A DNA stretch of 39,889 bases from an uncultured Ruminococcus sp. (GCA_904377845.1 CAJFGR010000017.1:1-39889), one strand, 5' to 3'; shown: positions 25,598 through 33,779, counted from the stretch's first letter. Translations and numbers: made by a program. The notes: generated from the sequence alone by a model not told the origin.

Positions 25598-27933
25598 TCT
25601 TTTAGTGTCGCGGCAGTACAGATTCTTAAGTTGCCCCATTCCCGCGGGAAACTTTCTCTATACTGCCGCTGGGAAAATCTCTCGTCAAGCAGCAGGATAA
25701 CACCTCTGTCCGTCTCAGTACGGATTACCCGTCCCGCAGACTGAAGTACCTTATTAATCCCCGGATACAGATATGCATAATCAAACCCAGCCATTTTTCG
25801 CGCGTCAAAATATCCTTTTACAATCTCTCTGTCGTTACAGACCTGAGGCAGACCTGTTCCAACTATAGCTGCTCCGATCAGGCGGTCTTCCGTCAGGTCA
25901 ATCCCCTCCGAAAACACACCTCCCATTACGCAAAATCCCGCAAGACTGTTTTTTCTTTCTTTTTCAAATTCTTTCAGGAAATCTTCTTTTTCTTTTTCAC
26001 TCATATTTTGCGACTGGATAAGTATATCGACTTCATCTGTTATTTCCACAAAGTAACCGCACACCTCTTCCATAAAACGGTACGAGGGGAAAAACACCAT
26101 ATAATTTCCTTTTTTAGATTTTACCATCTGTAGTATATAGTCGGCATATCTCCGATACATATTCTCATTTCTCATGGTATACCGGGTACTGACATCTCTT
26201 GCCTGCAGCAAAAGCATATTTTCTTTTGGAAAGGAAGATTCCGCATAGATTGCATAATCATCCTTTTCTACTGACAGCAGACTTTTATAGTAATGAATAG
26301 GCAGGAGTGTCGCCGAGAAAAATACCGTTCCACTCCCGTAATCCAGATAGGCGCTGAGATTTTCCGCAGGATTCACACAAAAAAGCTTTATTTTAAATCT
26401 TCCGTCAGACTCCAGTTCGCTGTAAATCACATAATTCTCATCAAGAATATCGTGAATACTGACAAAAGATCTTACCTGGAAGTAAAGATTCAGCACACGT
26501 TCTCTCAGCTCATCATCGACCGGTTCATCCAGAAAGTTTTCCATCTCCGCCATAAGATTCATCAGTTTCAGAGCTATGTGCGAGACACTGTTCAGTATCT
26601 GATAATTTTCACACTCCCGCTTCAGTTCCAGAAACAGTTTATTGACCTCACCTAGTCTGCGGGCAAGTTTCCCGTTAAGATGTATCACATCCCGTTTTAA
26701 CTCCATAAAATCTTCTTTATACAGCACCGCGCTGTACATTTCTCTTCCCCGTTCAACAAGATTATGCGCTTCATCGATTAGGAAAATATAATTTCCCGCA
26801 CTTCCCTCGGAAAAGAACCGTTTCAGATGGGCATTGGGATCAAAAACATAATTATAGTCACAGATCACAGCATCCACCCATGTAGAAATATCAAGAGAAA
26901 GTTCAAACGGACACACCTTAAATTTTTCTGACTGCCGCTCGATTGCCATGCGGTCAATCTTATTTTCCTTCATCAGGATATCATAAACCGCATCATTTAC
27001 ACGGTCAAAATGCCCTTTTGCATATGGACAGGCATCAGGATTGCAGACAGTCTCCTCGCAGAAACATATTTTTTCCTTAGCCGTCAGAGTAATCACTTTC
27101 ATATTAAGTCCCTGATCCTGCATTGTCCCAAATGCCCGTTCCGCCACTGTTCGGGTTATAGTTTTGGCTGTCAGATAAAATATCTTATCTCCCAGCCCTT
27201 CCCCCACCGCCTTTACCGCCGGGAACACTGTGGAAATCGTCTTGCCCACTCCGGTCGGAGCCTGGATAAACAGCTTCTTCTTTCTCAGAATCGTACGGTA
27301 AACTGCCGCAGCAACATCCCTCTGCCCCGGGCGGTAGGCAAACGGAAACTTAGTCTGTTTAATTGATGCGTTTCTCTTCCTCTCCCATTCGATCTGGAAT
27401 TCCGCCCATTTTTCATACTGCCTGATCAGCTCTGTGAACCATTCCGTCAGTTCATCCACAGTGTATTCTTTATGAAACCGCTTTATTTCCTCTGTATCCA
27501 GATTGCAGTATGTCATTTGCACACCGATTCGTTTCAGGTCATTCTGATCAGCATAAATATATGCATAGCACTTTGCCTGTGCCAGATGTACATCCACAGG
27601 TTCACTTATATGTTCAAGATCACGCAGCACGCCTTTGATTTCATCAATTGTCACTGAGGGCGCACCCTCCTCTTCATGAATAATAATGCCGTCTGCACGT
27701 CCCTCTACCTGGAGTTGAAAACCGCTGCATGGTATTCTTGTTTTCAGACTGACTTCTGCGTGATAATCTGATCCCATACTTCTCTGTATTTTACGGTGCA
27801 GACGTCCTCCCATCAGCATTGCTTCCTTTTCCATAGTGCCGGAAGTTCTATTGTCGATATCTCCGCCTCTCAATATAAATTCAACAAGATTTCTGACCGA
27901 GACACGGACGGTCTTTTTCTCTCCTTTTTCCAC
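25573..27933 (-). CDS. RecB-like nuclease / Fe-S XPD-DinG helicase fusion
   Basis: 786 residues. The first ~180 carry a PD-(D/E)XK nuclease of the RecB/Cas4 type with all motifs: H46 (GGRLHRKIQ), D81 (GRADG), E98-x-K100 (IDEIK) and Q119xxxY123 (QAKCYAY). The rest is a superfamily 2 helicase: Walker A APTGVGKT (225-232), iron-sulfur cysteines C290, C292, C297 and C302, DEAH box (FLIDEAHNL) and C-terminal motif VI (QSAGRVIRTETDRG). Such proteins unwind 5'-3' and would cut or trim single strands. The start is probably GTG at 27931-27933 with AGAGGCGG upstream; no ATG is in frame, and an ATT at 27955 is the only other option. It follows a TIGR03915-type gene by ~96 bases. Confidence 0.9.
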   Translation of the reverse strand: MEKGEKKTVRVSVRNLVEFILRGGDIDNRTSGTMEKEAMLMGGRLHRKIQRSMGSDYHAEVSLKTRIPCSGFQLQVEGRADGIIIHEEEGAPSVTIDEIKGVLRDLEHISEPVDVHLAQAKCYAYIYADQNDLKRIGVQMTYCNLDTEEIKRFHKEYTVDELTEWFTELIRQYEKWAEFQIEWERKRNASIKQTKFPFAYRPGQRDVAAAVYRTILRKKKLFIQAPTGVGKTISTVFPAVKAVGEGLGDKIFYLTAKTITRTVAERAFGTMQDQGLNMKVITLTAKEKICFCEETVCNPDACPYAKGHFDRVNDAVYDILMKENKIDRMAIERQSEKFKVCPFELSLDISTWVDAVICDYNYVFDPNAHLKRFFSEGSAGNYIFLIDEAHNLVERGREMYSAVLYKEDFMELKRDVIHLNGKLARRLGEVNKLFLELKRECENYQILNSVSHIALKLMNLMAEMENFLDEPVDDELRERVLNLYFQVRSFVSIHDILDENYVIYSELESDGRFKIKLFCVNPAENLSAYLDYGSGTVFFSATLLPIHYYKSLLSVEKDDYAIYAESSFPKENMLLLQARDVSTRYTMRNENMYRRYADYILQMVKSKKGNYMVFFPSYRFMEEVCGYFVEITDEVDILIQSQNMSEKEKEDFLKEFEKERKNSLAGFCVMGGVFSEGIDLTEDRLIGAAIVGTGLPQVCNDREIVKGYFDARKMAGFDYAYLYPGINKVLQSAGRVIRTETDRGVILLLDERFSQRQYRESFPREWGNLRICTAATLKDYIESFWK

Positions 27934-27995
27934 TCCTGCACTGCCGCCTCTTTCAATGTGTATTTCATCCTGCCTGCAGCCGCGATGATGTATCT

Positions 27996-28024
27996 ATCAT
28001 AAGCTTATTTCCATCGTAATACAA
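27996..28024 (-). promoter_or_regulatory. Possible internal promoter for the nuclease-helicase
   Basis: Minus strand TTGTAT (28019-28024), 17-base spacer, TATGAT (27996-28001) in the gap between the two genes. No terminator lies in this gap, so read-through from the radical SAM operon is also possible. Confidence 0.5.
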
Positions 28025-28029
28025 TATTT

Positions 28030-28803
28030 TTATCTGGTTTGATCCGAAAATTCAGTCATATCGCTCCGGAAACGGAACGGGAGATGAGTTCTCTGGCATA
28101 CCGGATTTTCCCTCTCCCGGATCGAAATGGATTCGAAAAATTCTTTCCACAGTTCTGCATAAGCTTTTTCTGATTCTGATATATGTTCTGCAGCGCTCCT
28201 GTTAAGAGCAGCACCGGAAACAACCGTCCATTCTCCGTGTTTTCTGTGTACAAGAAATTTTTTATGCGTCTTATCATATATCATCCAGTTTTCCAGCGGG
28301 AAACGGTCTGCGAAGTGATCCGCAATGCAGACCAGTACCTGCGCTTTCGGCGTAATCTCCGAAAACAGAAGTCCGTTTTCCAGCTCGCGAAACCGGATAA
28401 ACTCTTCATATAGATGGGCTTCGTTGGACACACTCCGGCTCATGGCGAAAACTTTTGCGACATCGGGATTTCCAAGATGATCCATAATCTTCCGGCTGTC
28501 TGTAATATTTCTTGCCGCCTGAAGCGTTCGAAAAACTTCCGTCCCTTTCTCCGGATCATCTGACAGAAGTGCATAGAAGATATCACGATATGCAATATAT
28601 CCCAGATATCTCTTTACCATCCGCTGAAGCCTCCCCGCTTTCTTATCAGTCTCATCCACAGTTTTATATTGGCAGAAGAGCTGCTGCTGTGTCTTCCCCT
28701 TTACACCAATTCCGGCATCTCCATCCCGATTTTCCAGCCATGCATCGTGCAGGGCTGAACAAAGTCCTGTAATCGTATCCGAACATATATAAATCTGTTT
28801 CAT
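28030..28803 (-). CDS. TIGR03915/DUF4130-type putative DNA metabolism protein
   Basis: 257 residues beginning MKQIYICSDTITGLCSALHDAW, the form I know from the TIGR03915 family (DUF4130), which almost always accompanies a TIGR03916-type radical SAM protein; in Proteobacteria the domain is fused to a UdgX-like uracil-DNA-glycosylase domain. Conserved-looking parts are RMVKRYLGYIAYRD, SNEAHLYEEFIRF and the LVHRKHGEW segment. There is no glycosylase domain here. The ATG overlaps the stop of the radical SAM gene by four bases (ATGA), which means strong translational coupling. The biochemical activity is not known. Confidence 0.85.
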   Translation of the reverse strand: MKQIYICSDTITGLCSALHDAWLENRDGDAGIGVKGKTQQQLFCQYKTVDETDKKAGRLQRMVKRYLGYIAYRDIFYALLSDDPEKGTEVFRTLQAARNITDSRKIMDHLGNPDVAKVFAMSRSVSNEAHLYEEFIRFRELENGLLFSEITPKAQVLVCIADHFADRFPLENWMIYDKTHKKFLVHRKHGEWTVVSGAALNRSAAEHISESEKAYAELWKEFFESISIRERENPVCQRTHLPFRFRSDMTEFSDQTR

Positions 28804-30119
28804 ATCCCATTCACCCCGCTGAAATTTACATCGTCAAAAAGAGAAAGCTGTCGGTAAGTCATTCCATCCATCCCCTCAGGCAGACGTTCCTTTGTGTTAA
28901 GAAGATTGCGTGTAATATAATCTTCCTCGATACGGACCGGGTACATCATCTTTCCCCCACAAGTAATAAAGTACAGGGCCCGCTTAAGCACAACTCCCAT
29001 TTTCTTAAGGTCTTCAAATTCCAGATTTCCCATTCTCCGGGCCTTTACAATCCGTCCCGCTGATTTATAACCAATCCCCGGGACACGCAGAAGAAGCATA
29101 TAATCCGCCCTGTTAACTTCCACAGGGAACAGATCCAAATGTTTCAACGCCCAGCAGCACTTCGGATCAAGCAGCACATTAAAATTCGGATTATCCTCGT
29201 CAAGCAGCTCTTCCGCTTCAAAATGATAAAACCGAAGCAGCCAGTCTGCCTGATACAGCCTGTGTTCCCGCAAAAGTGGCGGTTTACTGTCTTTCAGAGC
29301 AGGCAGTGTGCTGTCTTCATTAACCGGGACAAAAGCAGAATAAAAAACGCGCTTCAGGTCAAACTTCTTATACAGCGATTCCGCTACGTGGAGAATCTGG
29401 TAGTCCGTCTCCGGGGTTGCACCGATAATCATCTGGGTACTCTGTCCTGCCGGAACGAATCTGGGTGCATTCCGGTAGAGACGGATCTCCTGTTTATTTT
29501 CATTCATCTGCGTCTGTACAAGGCGCATCGGAGCCAGAATATTTTTTCTTGATTTATGGGGAGCAAGCAGTCTCAGACTTTCCGCAGTCGGAAGTTCTAC
29601 ATTTACGCTCATTCTGTCTGCCAGATACCCCGTCATGTGAATCAGACGCGGATCCGCTCCGGGAATCGCCTTTACATGGATATACCCTTGAAAATTGCAT
29701 ACGTTTCTCAATCTATACAGCGTCGCATAGATCAGTTCCATCGTATAGTCGGGACTGCGCGCAATTCCCGAGCTCAGAAACAGTCCTTCAATATAATTTC
29801 TTCTGTAAAACTCCATTGTAAGAGTACATACTTCCTCCGGTGTAAAAGAAGTACGCACCACATCGTTGGAAGAACGGTTGATACAATATTTACAATCATA
29901 AATACACTCGTTGGTAAATAAAATCTTGAGCAGAGAAATACACCTGCCATCAGCGGAAAAGCTATGACATATTCCGGCAGCGCTGCAGTTTCCCATGCCT
30001 GTTCCATCACCCCTGCGGTCTACTCCGCTGGATGTACAGGCGACATCATATTTTGCGGCATCTGATAAGATATGCAGCTTTTCATTTAAAGTTATTTTCT
30101 CCTGAATCATCCCCCGCAT
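28800..30119 (-). CDS. Radical SAM protein, putative DNA repair/modification (TIGR03916 type)
   Basis: 439 residues from the ATG at 30117-30119, chosen for AAGGAGGAG directly upstream and because the LexA-type promoter ends at 30137. The radical SAM cluster is C72-x3-C76-x2-C79 (ECIYDCKYC). Further cysteines C28, C45, C51 and C60 precede it and could hold an additional cluster. A helix-hairpin-helix DNA-binding motif (LLRVPGIGYKSAGRI, about 343-357) follows. The C-terminus contains QLSLF (424-428), the consensus beta sliding-clamp binding peptide. This matches the family described as putative DNA modification/repair radical SAM proteins. The reaction is unknown. First gene of an apparent SOS operon. 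Confidence 0.9.
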   Translation of the reverse strand: MRGMIQEKITLNEKLHILSDAAKYDVACTSSGVDRRGDGTGMGNCSAAGICHSFSADGRCISLLKILFTNECIYDCKYCINRSSNDVVRTSFTPEEVCTLTMEFYRRNYIEGLFLSSGIARSPDYTMELIYATLYRLRNVCNFQGYIHVKAIPGADPRLIHMTGYLADRMSVNVELPTAESLRLLAPHKSRKNILAPMRLVQTQMNENKQEIRLYRNAPRFVPAGQSTQMIIGATPETDYQILHVAESLYKKFDLKRVFYSAFVPVNEDSTLPALKDSKPPLLREHRLYQADWLLRFYHFEAEELLDEDNPNFNVLLDPKCCWALKHLDLFPVEVNRADYMLLLRVPGIGYKSAGRIVKARRMGNLEFEDLKKMGVVLKRALYFITCGGKMMYPVRIEEDYITRNLLNTKERLPEGMDGMTYRQLSLFDDVNFSGVNGI

Positions 30120-30136
30120 TGCGGCTCCTCCTTTTC

Positions 30137-30185
30137 GAACATTTGTTCTTTTCTGTATAATAGCACATACGTTCGGTTTTTTCAA
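30137..30185 (-). promoter_or_regulatory. SOS (LexA)-type promoter of the radical SAM operon
   Basis: Minus strand TTGAAA (30180-30185), 17-base spacer, TATTAT (30157-30162). A perfect Gram-positive LexA/DinR box, GAAC-ATTT-GTTC, is at 30137-30148. A second with one mismatch, GAAC-GTAT-GTGC on the minus strand, is at 30163-30174 inside the spacer. The two boxes sit on both sides of the -10, which should give tight repression until DNA damage. Confidence 0.85.
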
Positions 30186-30201
30186 TGATTTCTTATCAAA
30201 T

Positions 30202-30243
30202 AAAAAACGCTTTGTCAAACCGTTTATACGGTTTGACAAAGCG
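30202..30243 (-). terminator. Terminator after ptsI
   Basis: Perfect 16-bp inverted repeat CGCTTTGTCAAACCGT / ACGGTTTGACAAAGCG with a four-base loop, followed on the minus strand by TTTTTTATTT. It separates the pts genes from the SOS promoter. Confidence 0.95.
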
Positions 30244-30285
30244 CATGAATATTTCGTATATATTATGTGATCAGCAAATATTATT

Positions 30286-31908
30286 CTATTCGCACTCTCT
30301 GATCCTCTTTCTGAGCGGCAGCACCATAGACGGAGATACAGACAGTTCATCCAGTCCCATTTTAAGGAACTCTTCTGTAAGCTCAAGATCTGCTCCCAGT
30401 TCACCGCAGATACCGATCCATGCACCTTCTGCGTGTGCACTCTCGGCTGCCATTCTGATCATGGCAAGTACAGCCGGATGATGTGGATCATAGAACTCGT
30501 CAAGTTTGGAGTTCTGGCGGTCGATAGCCAGTGTATACTGTGTCAGATCATTTGTTCCGACACTGAAGAAGTCCACCTCTTTTGCAAGATCCCTGCTGAC
30601 CATAACTGAAGCAGGAGTCTCGATCATAATGCCAAGCTCTACATCTTCTTTATAAGGAATTCCTTCTTTCTTCAGCTCCTCTTTTACTTCCGCAATAATC
30701 TCTTTGATTCTGAGCACTTCCTTCACGGAAATGATCATCGGGAACATAATAGAAATATTGCCGAATACCGCTGCACGATAGAGTGCACGCAGCTGAGTCT
30801 TGAAGATCTCCGGCCTTGTAAGACAGATACGGATAGCTCTGTACCCCAGAGCAGGGTTGTCCTCTTTATCAAGTCCGAAATAATCTACCTGTTTGTCCGC
30901 ACCGATATCCAGCGTACGGATAATTACTTTCTTGCCCGCCATACTCTCGGCGACCTTTTTGTACACTGCAAACTGCTGCTCTTCTGTCGGGAAATCTGTA
31001 TTTTCCAGATAGAGGAATTCACTTCTGAAAAGGCCAATTCCACCGGCATCATTTTTAAGTACGGCGCCCAGATCCGACACATTTCCGATATTGGCGTACA
31101 CATTGATCTTCTGACCGCTTTTTGTTACATTTTCTTTTCCTTTAAGCTGTTCAAGAAGAGCTTTCTGTTCCAGATCTTTCGCCTGCTTCTCCTTCATCTC
31201 TTCGAGAGTTTCCTCGTCCGGATCAATATACAGAGTACCGGTAAATCCGTCAATAATCGCCTCCCTGCCGCTGTATTTCTGAAGAAGTTCCTCTCCAAGA
31301 CCGATCACAGCAGGTATATTCATCGTACGTGCAAGAATTGCCGTATGTGAGTTGGATGATCCGTACATTGTTGCAAAGCCAAGCACTTTACTCTTGTCAA
31401 GCTGGACTGTCTCACTCGGCGCAAGATCATCTGCAGCAATAATACATGGTTCTGTCATTTCTTTTAATCCGGTGTCCGCACCGCTCAGGATATCAAGGAC
31501 ACGCTCCGAGACGTCTTTTACATCGGCAGCTCGTCCCTGCATATAAGCGTCGTCCATAGAAGAAAACATAGTTGCGAAATTGTCCGCCGTCGTAGCAACA
31601 GCATATTCTGCATTCACTTCCTGTGTACGGATAATATTCTCGATTGATTCGAGATAATCAAGATCTTCAAGCATCATCTGATGAATCTCAAAGATCATTG
31701 CATTTGCCTCTCCGACATCCTCAAGCGCTTTGTCATACAGACCCTTCAGCTGTTGAACGGCTGTATCCTTTGCTTCCTGGAATCTCTTCCACTCCGCATC
31801 TACGTCATCGACGTGTGTTCTCTTGATCACTTTATCACTTCTCTGATAGAACAAAAGCTTTCCGATCGCCACACCGCCAAATACACTTTTACCGCTAATC
31901 GTAATCAT
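30286..31908 (-). CDS. ptsI: PTS enzyme I (PEP-protein phosphotransferase)
   Basis: First protein of the sugar phosphotransferase system; takes phosphate from PEP to its active His and passes it to HPr. 540 residues. Active H188 in GSSNSHTAILAR, PEP-binding region GGIGLFRSEFLY, IMFPMIISVKE, TNDLTQYTLA, and the Cys of GICGELGAD. The usual length is about 570-575; here the C-terminus ends soon after LSVSPSMVLPLRK, so some 30 residues of the last helices are missing, without frameshift signs. The ATG has AAGGAGA upstream and follows ptsH by 25 bases. Confidence 0.96.
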   Translation of the reverse strand: MITISGKSVFGGVAIGKLLFYQRSDKVIKRTHVDDVDAEWKRFQEAKDTAVQQLKGLYDKALEDVGEANAMIFEIHQMMLEDLDYLESIENIIRTQEVNAEYAVATTADNFATMFSSMDDAYMQGRAADVKDVSERVLDILSGADTGLKEMTEPCIIAADDLAPSETVQLDKSKVLGFATMYGSSNSHTAILARTMNIPAVIGLGEELLQKYSGREAIIDGFTGTLYIDPDEETLEEMKEKQAKDLEQKALLEQLKGKENVTKSGQKINVYANIGNVSDLGAVLKNDAGGIGLFRSEFLYLENTDFPTEEQQFAVYKKVAESMAGKKVIIRTLDIGADKQVDYFGLDKEDNPALGYRAIRICLTRPEIFKTQLRALYRAAVFGNISIMFPMIISVKEVLRIKEIIAEVKEELKKEGIPYKEDVELGIMIETPASVMVSRDLAKEVDFFSVGTNDLTQYTLAIDRQNSKLDEFYDPHHPAVLAMIRMAAESAHAEGAWIGICGELGADLELTEEFLKMGLDELSVSPSMVLPLRKRIRECE

Positions 31909-31933
31909 GATTTATAAAATCTCCTTACCTGAC

Positions 31934-32191
31934 TTATAAATTCTCCTTGAAGAAAGTCTCCAGTTCTGCAGCAGCTGTATCTTCGTCAGCACCTTCAACA
32001 GTAATTGTTATCTCTTCCCCTGTCTTTACGCCAAGTCCCATAACGCCAAAGATTCTCTTTGCATCAGCGCTTTTCTCGCCCTTTGCAATCTTAACTGTTG
32101 ACTGGTATCCTGCGGCCTGTTTTACAAGGATACCTGCCGGTCTTGCGTGGATTCCTTCCGGATCAGTGATCACATATTTGAATTCTTTCAT
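31934..32191 (-). CDS. ptsH: PTS phosphocarrier HPr, Arg at position 46
   Basis: 85 residues from the ATG at 32189-32191 (AGGAGG upstream). The active-site H15 is in GIHARPAG. The segment normally carrying regulatory Ser46 (KSIMGVMSLG in Bacillus) reads KRIFGVMGLG, with no gap to H15, so position 46 is Arg. HPr kinase could not phosphorylate that site. Energy coupling by H15 should work; catabolite control through Ser46 should not. ptsI follows in the same operon. Confidence 0.93.
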   Translation of the reverse strand: MKEFKYVITDPEGIHARPAGILVKQAAGYQSTVKIAKGEKSADAKRIFGVMGLGVKTGEEITITVEGADEDTAAAELETFFKENL

Positions 32192-32227
32192 TTTATAAGT
32201 CCTCCTTTGACTTTTCATTTTTGTAAT

Positions 32228-32256
32228 AGTATATAACAGAATAAATAAATTTTCAA
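32228..32256 (-). promoter_or_regulatory. Promoter of ptsHI
   Basis: Minus strand TTGAAA (32251-32256), 17-base spacer, TATACT (32228-32233). Confidence 0.75.
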
Positions 32257-32310
32257 TTACTGATTGCCTTCAGATTCGTGTTTCTACACAAGATTCTGCC
32301 AATAAACTAT

Positions 32311-33237
32311 TTATTCAAACAATGGAGTCGACAGGTATCTCTCACCGGTATCCGGAAGCAGCGCAACAATAATTTTCCCTGTGTTTTCTTCTTTTTCCGC
32401 TTCTCTCAAAGCGGTATGAAGTGCTGCTCCCGAAGTAATGCCTGTAAGAACACCTTCTTTTGCAGCCAGATGCCTTGCCGCATTATATGCCTCCTCTTCT
32501 GTAACCCGGCTGACCTCATCATATATTTCTGTATCCAGTATGTCGGGCACAAATCCGGCTCCGATCCCCTGAAGACCATGAGCCCCGGGATTTCCGCCTG
32601 AAAGAACAGGAGAATTTTCCGGTTCAACAGCAATCACTTTTATCCCCCTTTTTTTCTCTTTCAGATATTTCCCTGTTCCGGTGACAGTTCCTCCTGTGCC
32701 CACTCCGGCAATAAATATATCAATTTTTCCATCCGTATCTTCCCATATCTCCGGTCCTGTTGTCCTGTAATGCGCGTCCGGGTTAGCCGGATTAACGAAC
32801 TGCCCGAGTACGACCGCATTTTCCGTTTCTCTTTCCAGCTCGGCAGCTTTCTCAATCGCGCCTTTCATGCCTTTGGTTCCCTCCGTAAGTACGATCTTTG
32901 CACCATAGCCGAGAAGAAGTTTCCGTCTTTCAATACTCATAGTCTCAGGCATAACAAATACTGCTTTATATCCTTTTGAAGCTGCAGCCGAGGCGAGACC
33001 GATCCCTGTATTACCACTTGTCGGTTCAATGATTGTCGCCCCCGGTCTGATACGGCCAGTCCTCTCAGCTTCTTCTATCATACTGAGAGCCACACGGTCT
33101 TTCACACTCCCTGCCGGGTTAAAGTATTCCAGTTTTACGAGAACTCTCGCCCTGAGTCCGAACTCATTTTCCAGATTTTTCACTTCCATAAGCGGTGTTT
33201 TGCCGATAAGTTCTGTCACGTTTTCATATATTTTCAT
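32311..33237 (-). CDS. cysK: Cysteine synthase A (O-acetylserine sulfhydrylase)
   Basis: 308-residue PLP enzyme making cysteine from O-acetylserine and sulfide. The PLP Lys lies in NPAGSVKDR (near residue 46), with the substrate loop PTSGNTGIGLA and the phosphate-binding GVGTGGTVTGTGKYL. GITSGAA and LLPDTGERYLST close the fold. The last residues (PLFE) do not end in the hydrophobic Ile that CysE needs for the cysteine synthase complex in enterobacteria. Its substrate comes from cysE in this window. GGGG-type binding site before the ATG and its own promoter at 33279-33307. Confidence 0.96.
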   Translation of the reverse strand: MKIYENVTELIGKTPLMEVKNLENEFGLRARVLVKLEYFNPAGSVKDRVALSMIEEAERTGRIRPGATIIEPTSGNTGIGLASAAASKGYKAVFVMPETMSIERRKLLLGYGAKIVLTEGTKGMKGAIEKAAELERETENAVVLGQFVNPANPDAHYRTTGPEIWEDTDGKIDIFIAGVGTGGTVTGTGKYLKEKKRGIKVIAVEPENSPVLSGGNPGAHGLQGIGAGFVPDILDTEIYDEVSRVTEEEAYNAARHLAAKEGVLTGITSGAALHTALREAEKEENTGKIIVALLPDTGERYLSTPLFE

Positions 33238-33278
33238 ATTTTACATCCCCTTTCCATATTCTATCTGCCTTTCTTACT

Positions 33279-33307
33279 ATTTTAATCAAGTTCCTATATA
33301 ATTACAA
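33279..33307 (-). promoter_or_regulatory. Promoter of cysK
   Basis: Minus strand TTGTAA (33302-33307), 17-base spacer, TAAAAT (33279-33284). No T-box or SAM riboswitch lies in the short leader. Confidence 0.6.
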
Positions 33308-33354
33308 CATTCGTTCTTCTTTTGTATATTTTTACGATCCCACTCAGAATTTCA

Positions 33355-33383
33355 TTGACTTTCATTGTTGAATATGCTACACT
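33355..33383 (+). promoter_or_regulatory. Promoter of the cold-shock gene
   Basis: TTGACT (33355-33360), 17-base spacer, TACACT (33378-33383), giving a leader of about 60 bases. Confidence 0.75.
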
Positions 33384-33415
33384 GAGGCGGTATCGGTTCA
33401 GTAAATGAGGCGGTA
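33383..33415 (+). repeat. Two TGAGGCGGTA repeats in the csp leader
   Basis: TGAGGCGGTA occurs at 33383-33392 and 33406-33415, 23 bases apart, at the start of the transcript. It may be part of a temperature-responsive mRNA leader. Confidence 0.5.
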
Positions 33416-33451
33416 CGGCAACTATTTATTTTTCTTATGGAGGGTAACATA

Positions 33452-33649
33452 ATGACAGGTACAGTGAAATGGTTTAACAACCAGAAGGGCTACGGATTCA
33501 TCTCTGATTCTGAAGGCAACGACATCTTCGTACACTACTCAGGTCTTGTAATGGATGGATTCAAAACTCTGGAAGAAGGCCAGGCTGTCGAGTTTGATGT
33601 GACAGAAGGCGCGAAAGGACCACAGGCAACAAATGTAGTAAAACTTTAA
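33452..33649 (+). CDS. Cold-shock protein (CspA family)
   Basis: 65 residues, one OB-fold. RNP-1 (KGYGFI) and RNP-2 (DIFVHYS) are present, with [16 protein letters not shown] at the N-terminus. It binds single-stranded RNA and DNA as an RNA chaperone. The ATG at 33452-33454 follows GGAGGG; the frame continues a few codons upstream but without a site. The only gene on the plus strand in the last 14 kb. Confidence 0.95.
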   Translation: MTGTVKWFNNQKGYGFISDSEGNDIFVHYSGLVMDGFKTLEEGQAVEFDVTEGAKGPQATNVVKL

Positions 33650-33667
33650 TCAGATTTTTAATGTACC

Positions 33668-33702
33668 TTTTAATATATAAACCGACCAGATTTATATTAA
33701 AA
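33668..33702 (+). other. AU-rich hairpin after the cold-shock gene
   Basis: TTTTAATATA / TATATTAAAA, perfect ten-base arms, 15-base loop. No T-run follows; probably a 3' stability element. Confidence 0.4.
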
Positions 33703-33721
33703 AGCATTACAGAGAAACGAG

Positions 33722-33777
33722 ATTAAAAGAGGCGGTCCGCCCGACTGAAAACTGTCGGGCGGACCGTCTCTTTTAAT
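33722..33777. terminator. Very long bidirectional terminator
   Basis: Arms of 24 bases (ATTAAAAGAG.CGGTCCGCCCGAC and complement) with one G/T position and an eight-base loop; A/T-runs on both ends. Shared by the cold-shock gene and the aromatic operon, whose stop codon is two bases away. Confidence 0.9.
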
Positions 33778-33779
33778 TT

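Noticed and set aside
27870-27984. Short out-of-frame reading frame overlapping the nuclease-helicase start (ATG near 27968)
   Set aside because: Only about 30 codons, ribosome binding site weak, and no conservation visible; the overlap most likely reflects the GTG start of the helicase.
28675-28689. Possible clamp motif QQQLF in the TIGR03915 protein (residues 39-43)
   Set aside because: It deviates from the consensus and lies near the N-terminus inside a probable folded region, unlike the QLSLF tail of the radical SAM protein.
33301-33312. LexA-like GAAC-GAAT-GTTG near the cysK -35
   Set aside because: One core mismatch, no second site, and no reason for damage control of cysteine synthase; likely chance.
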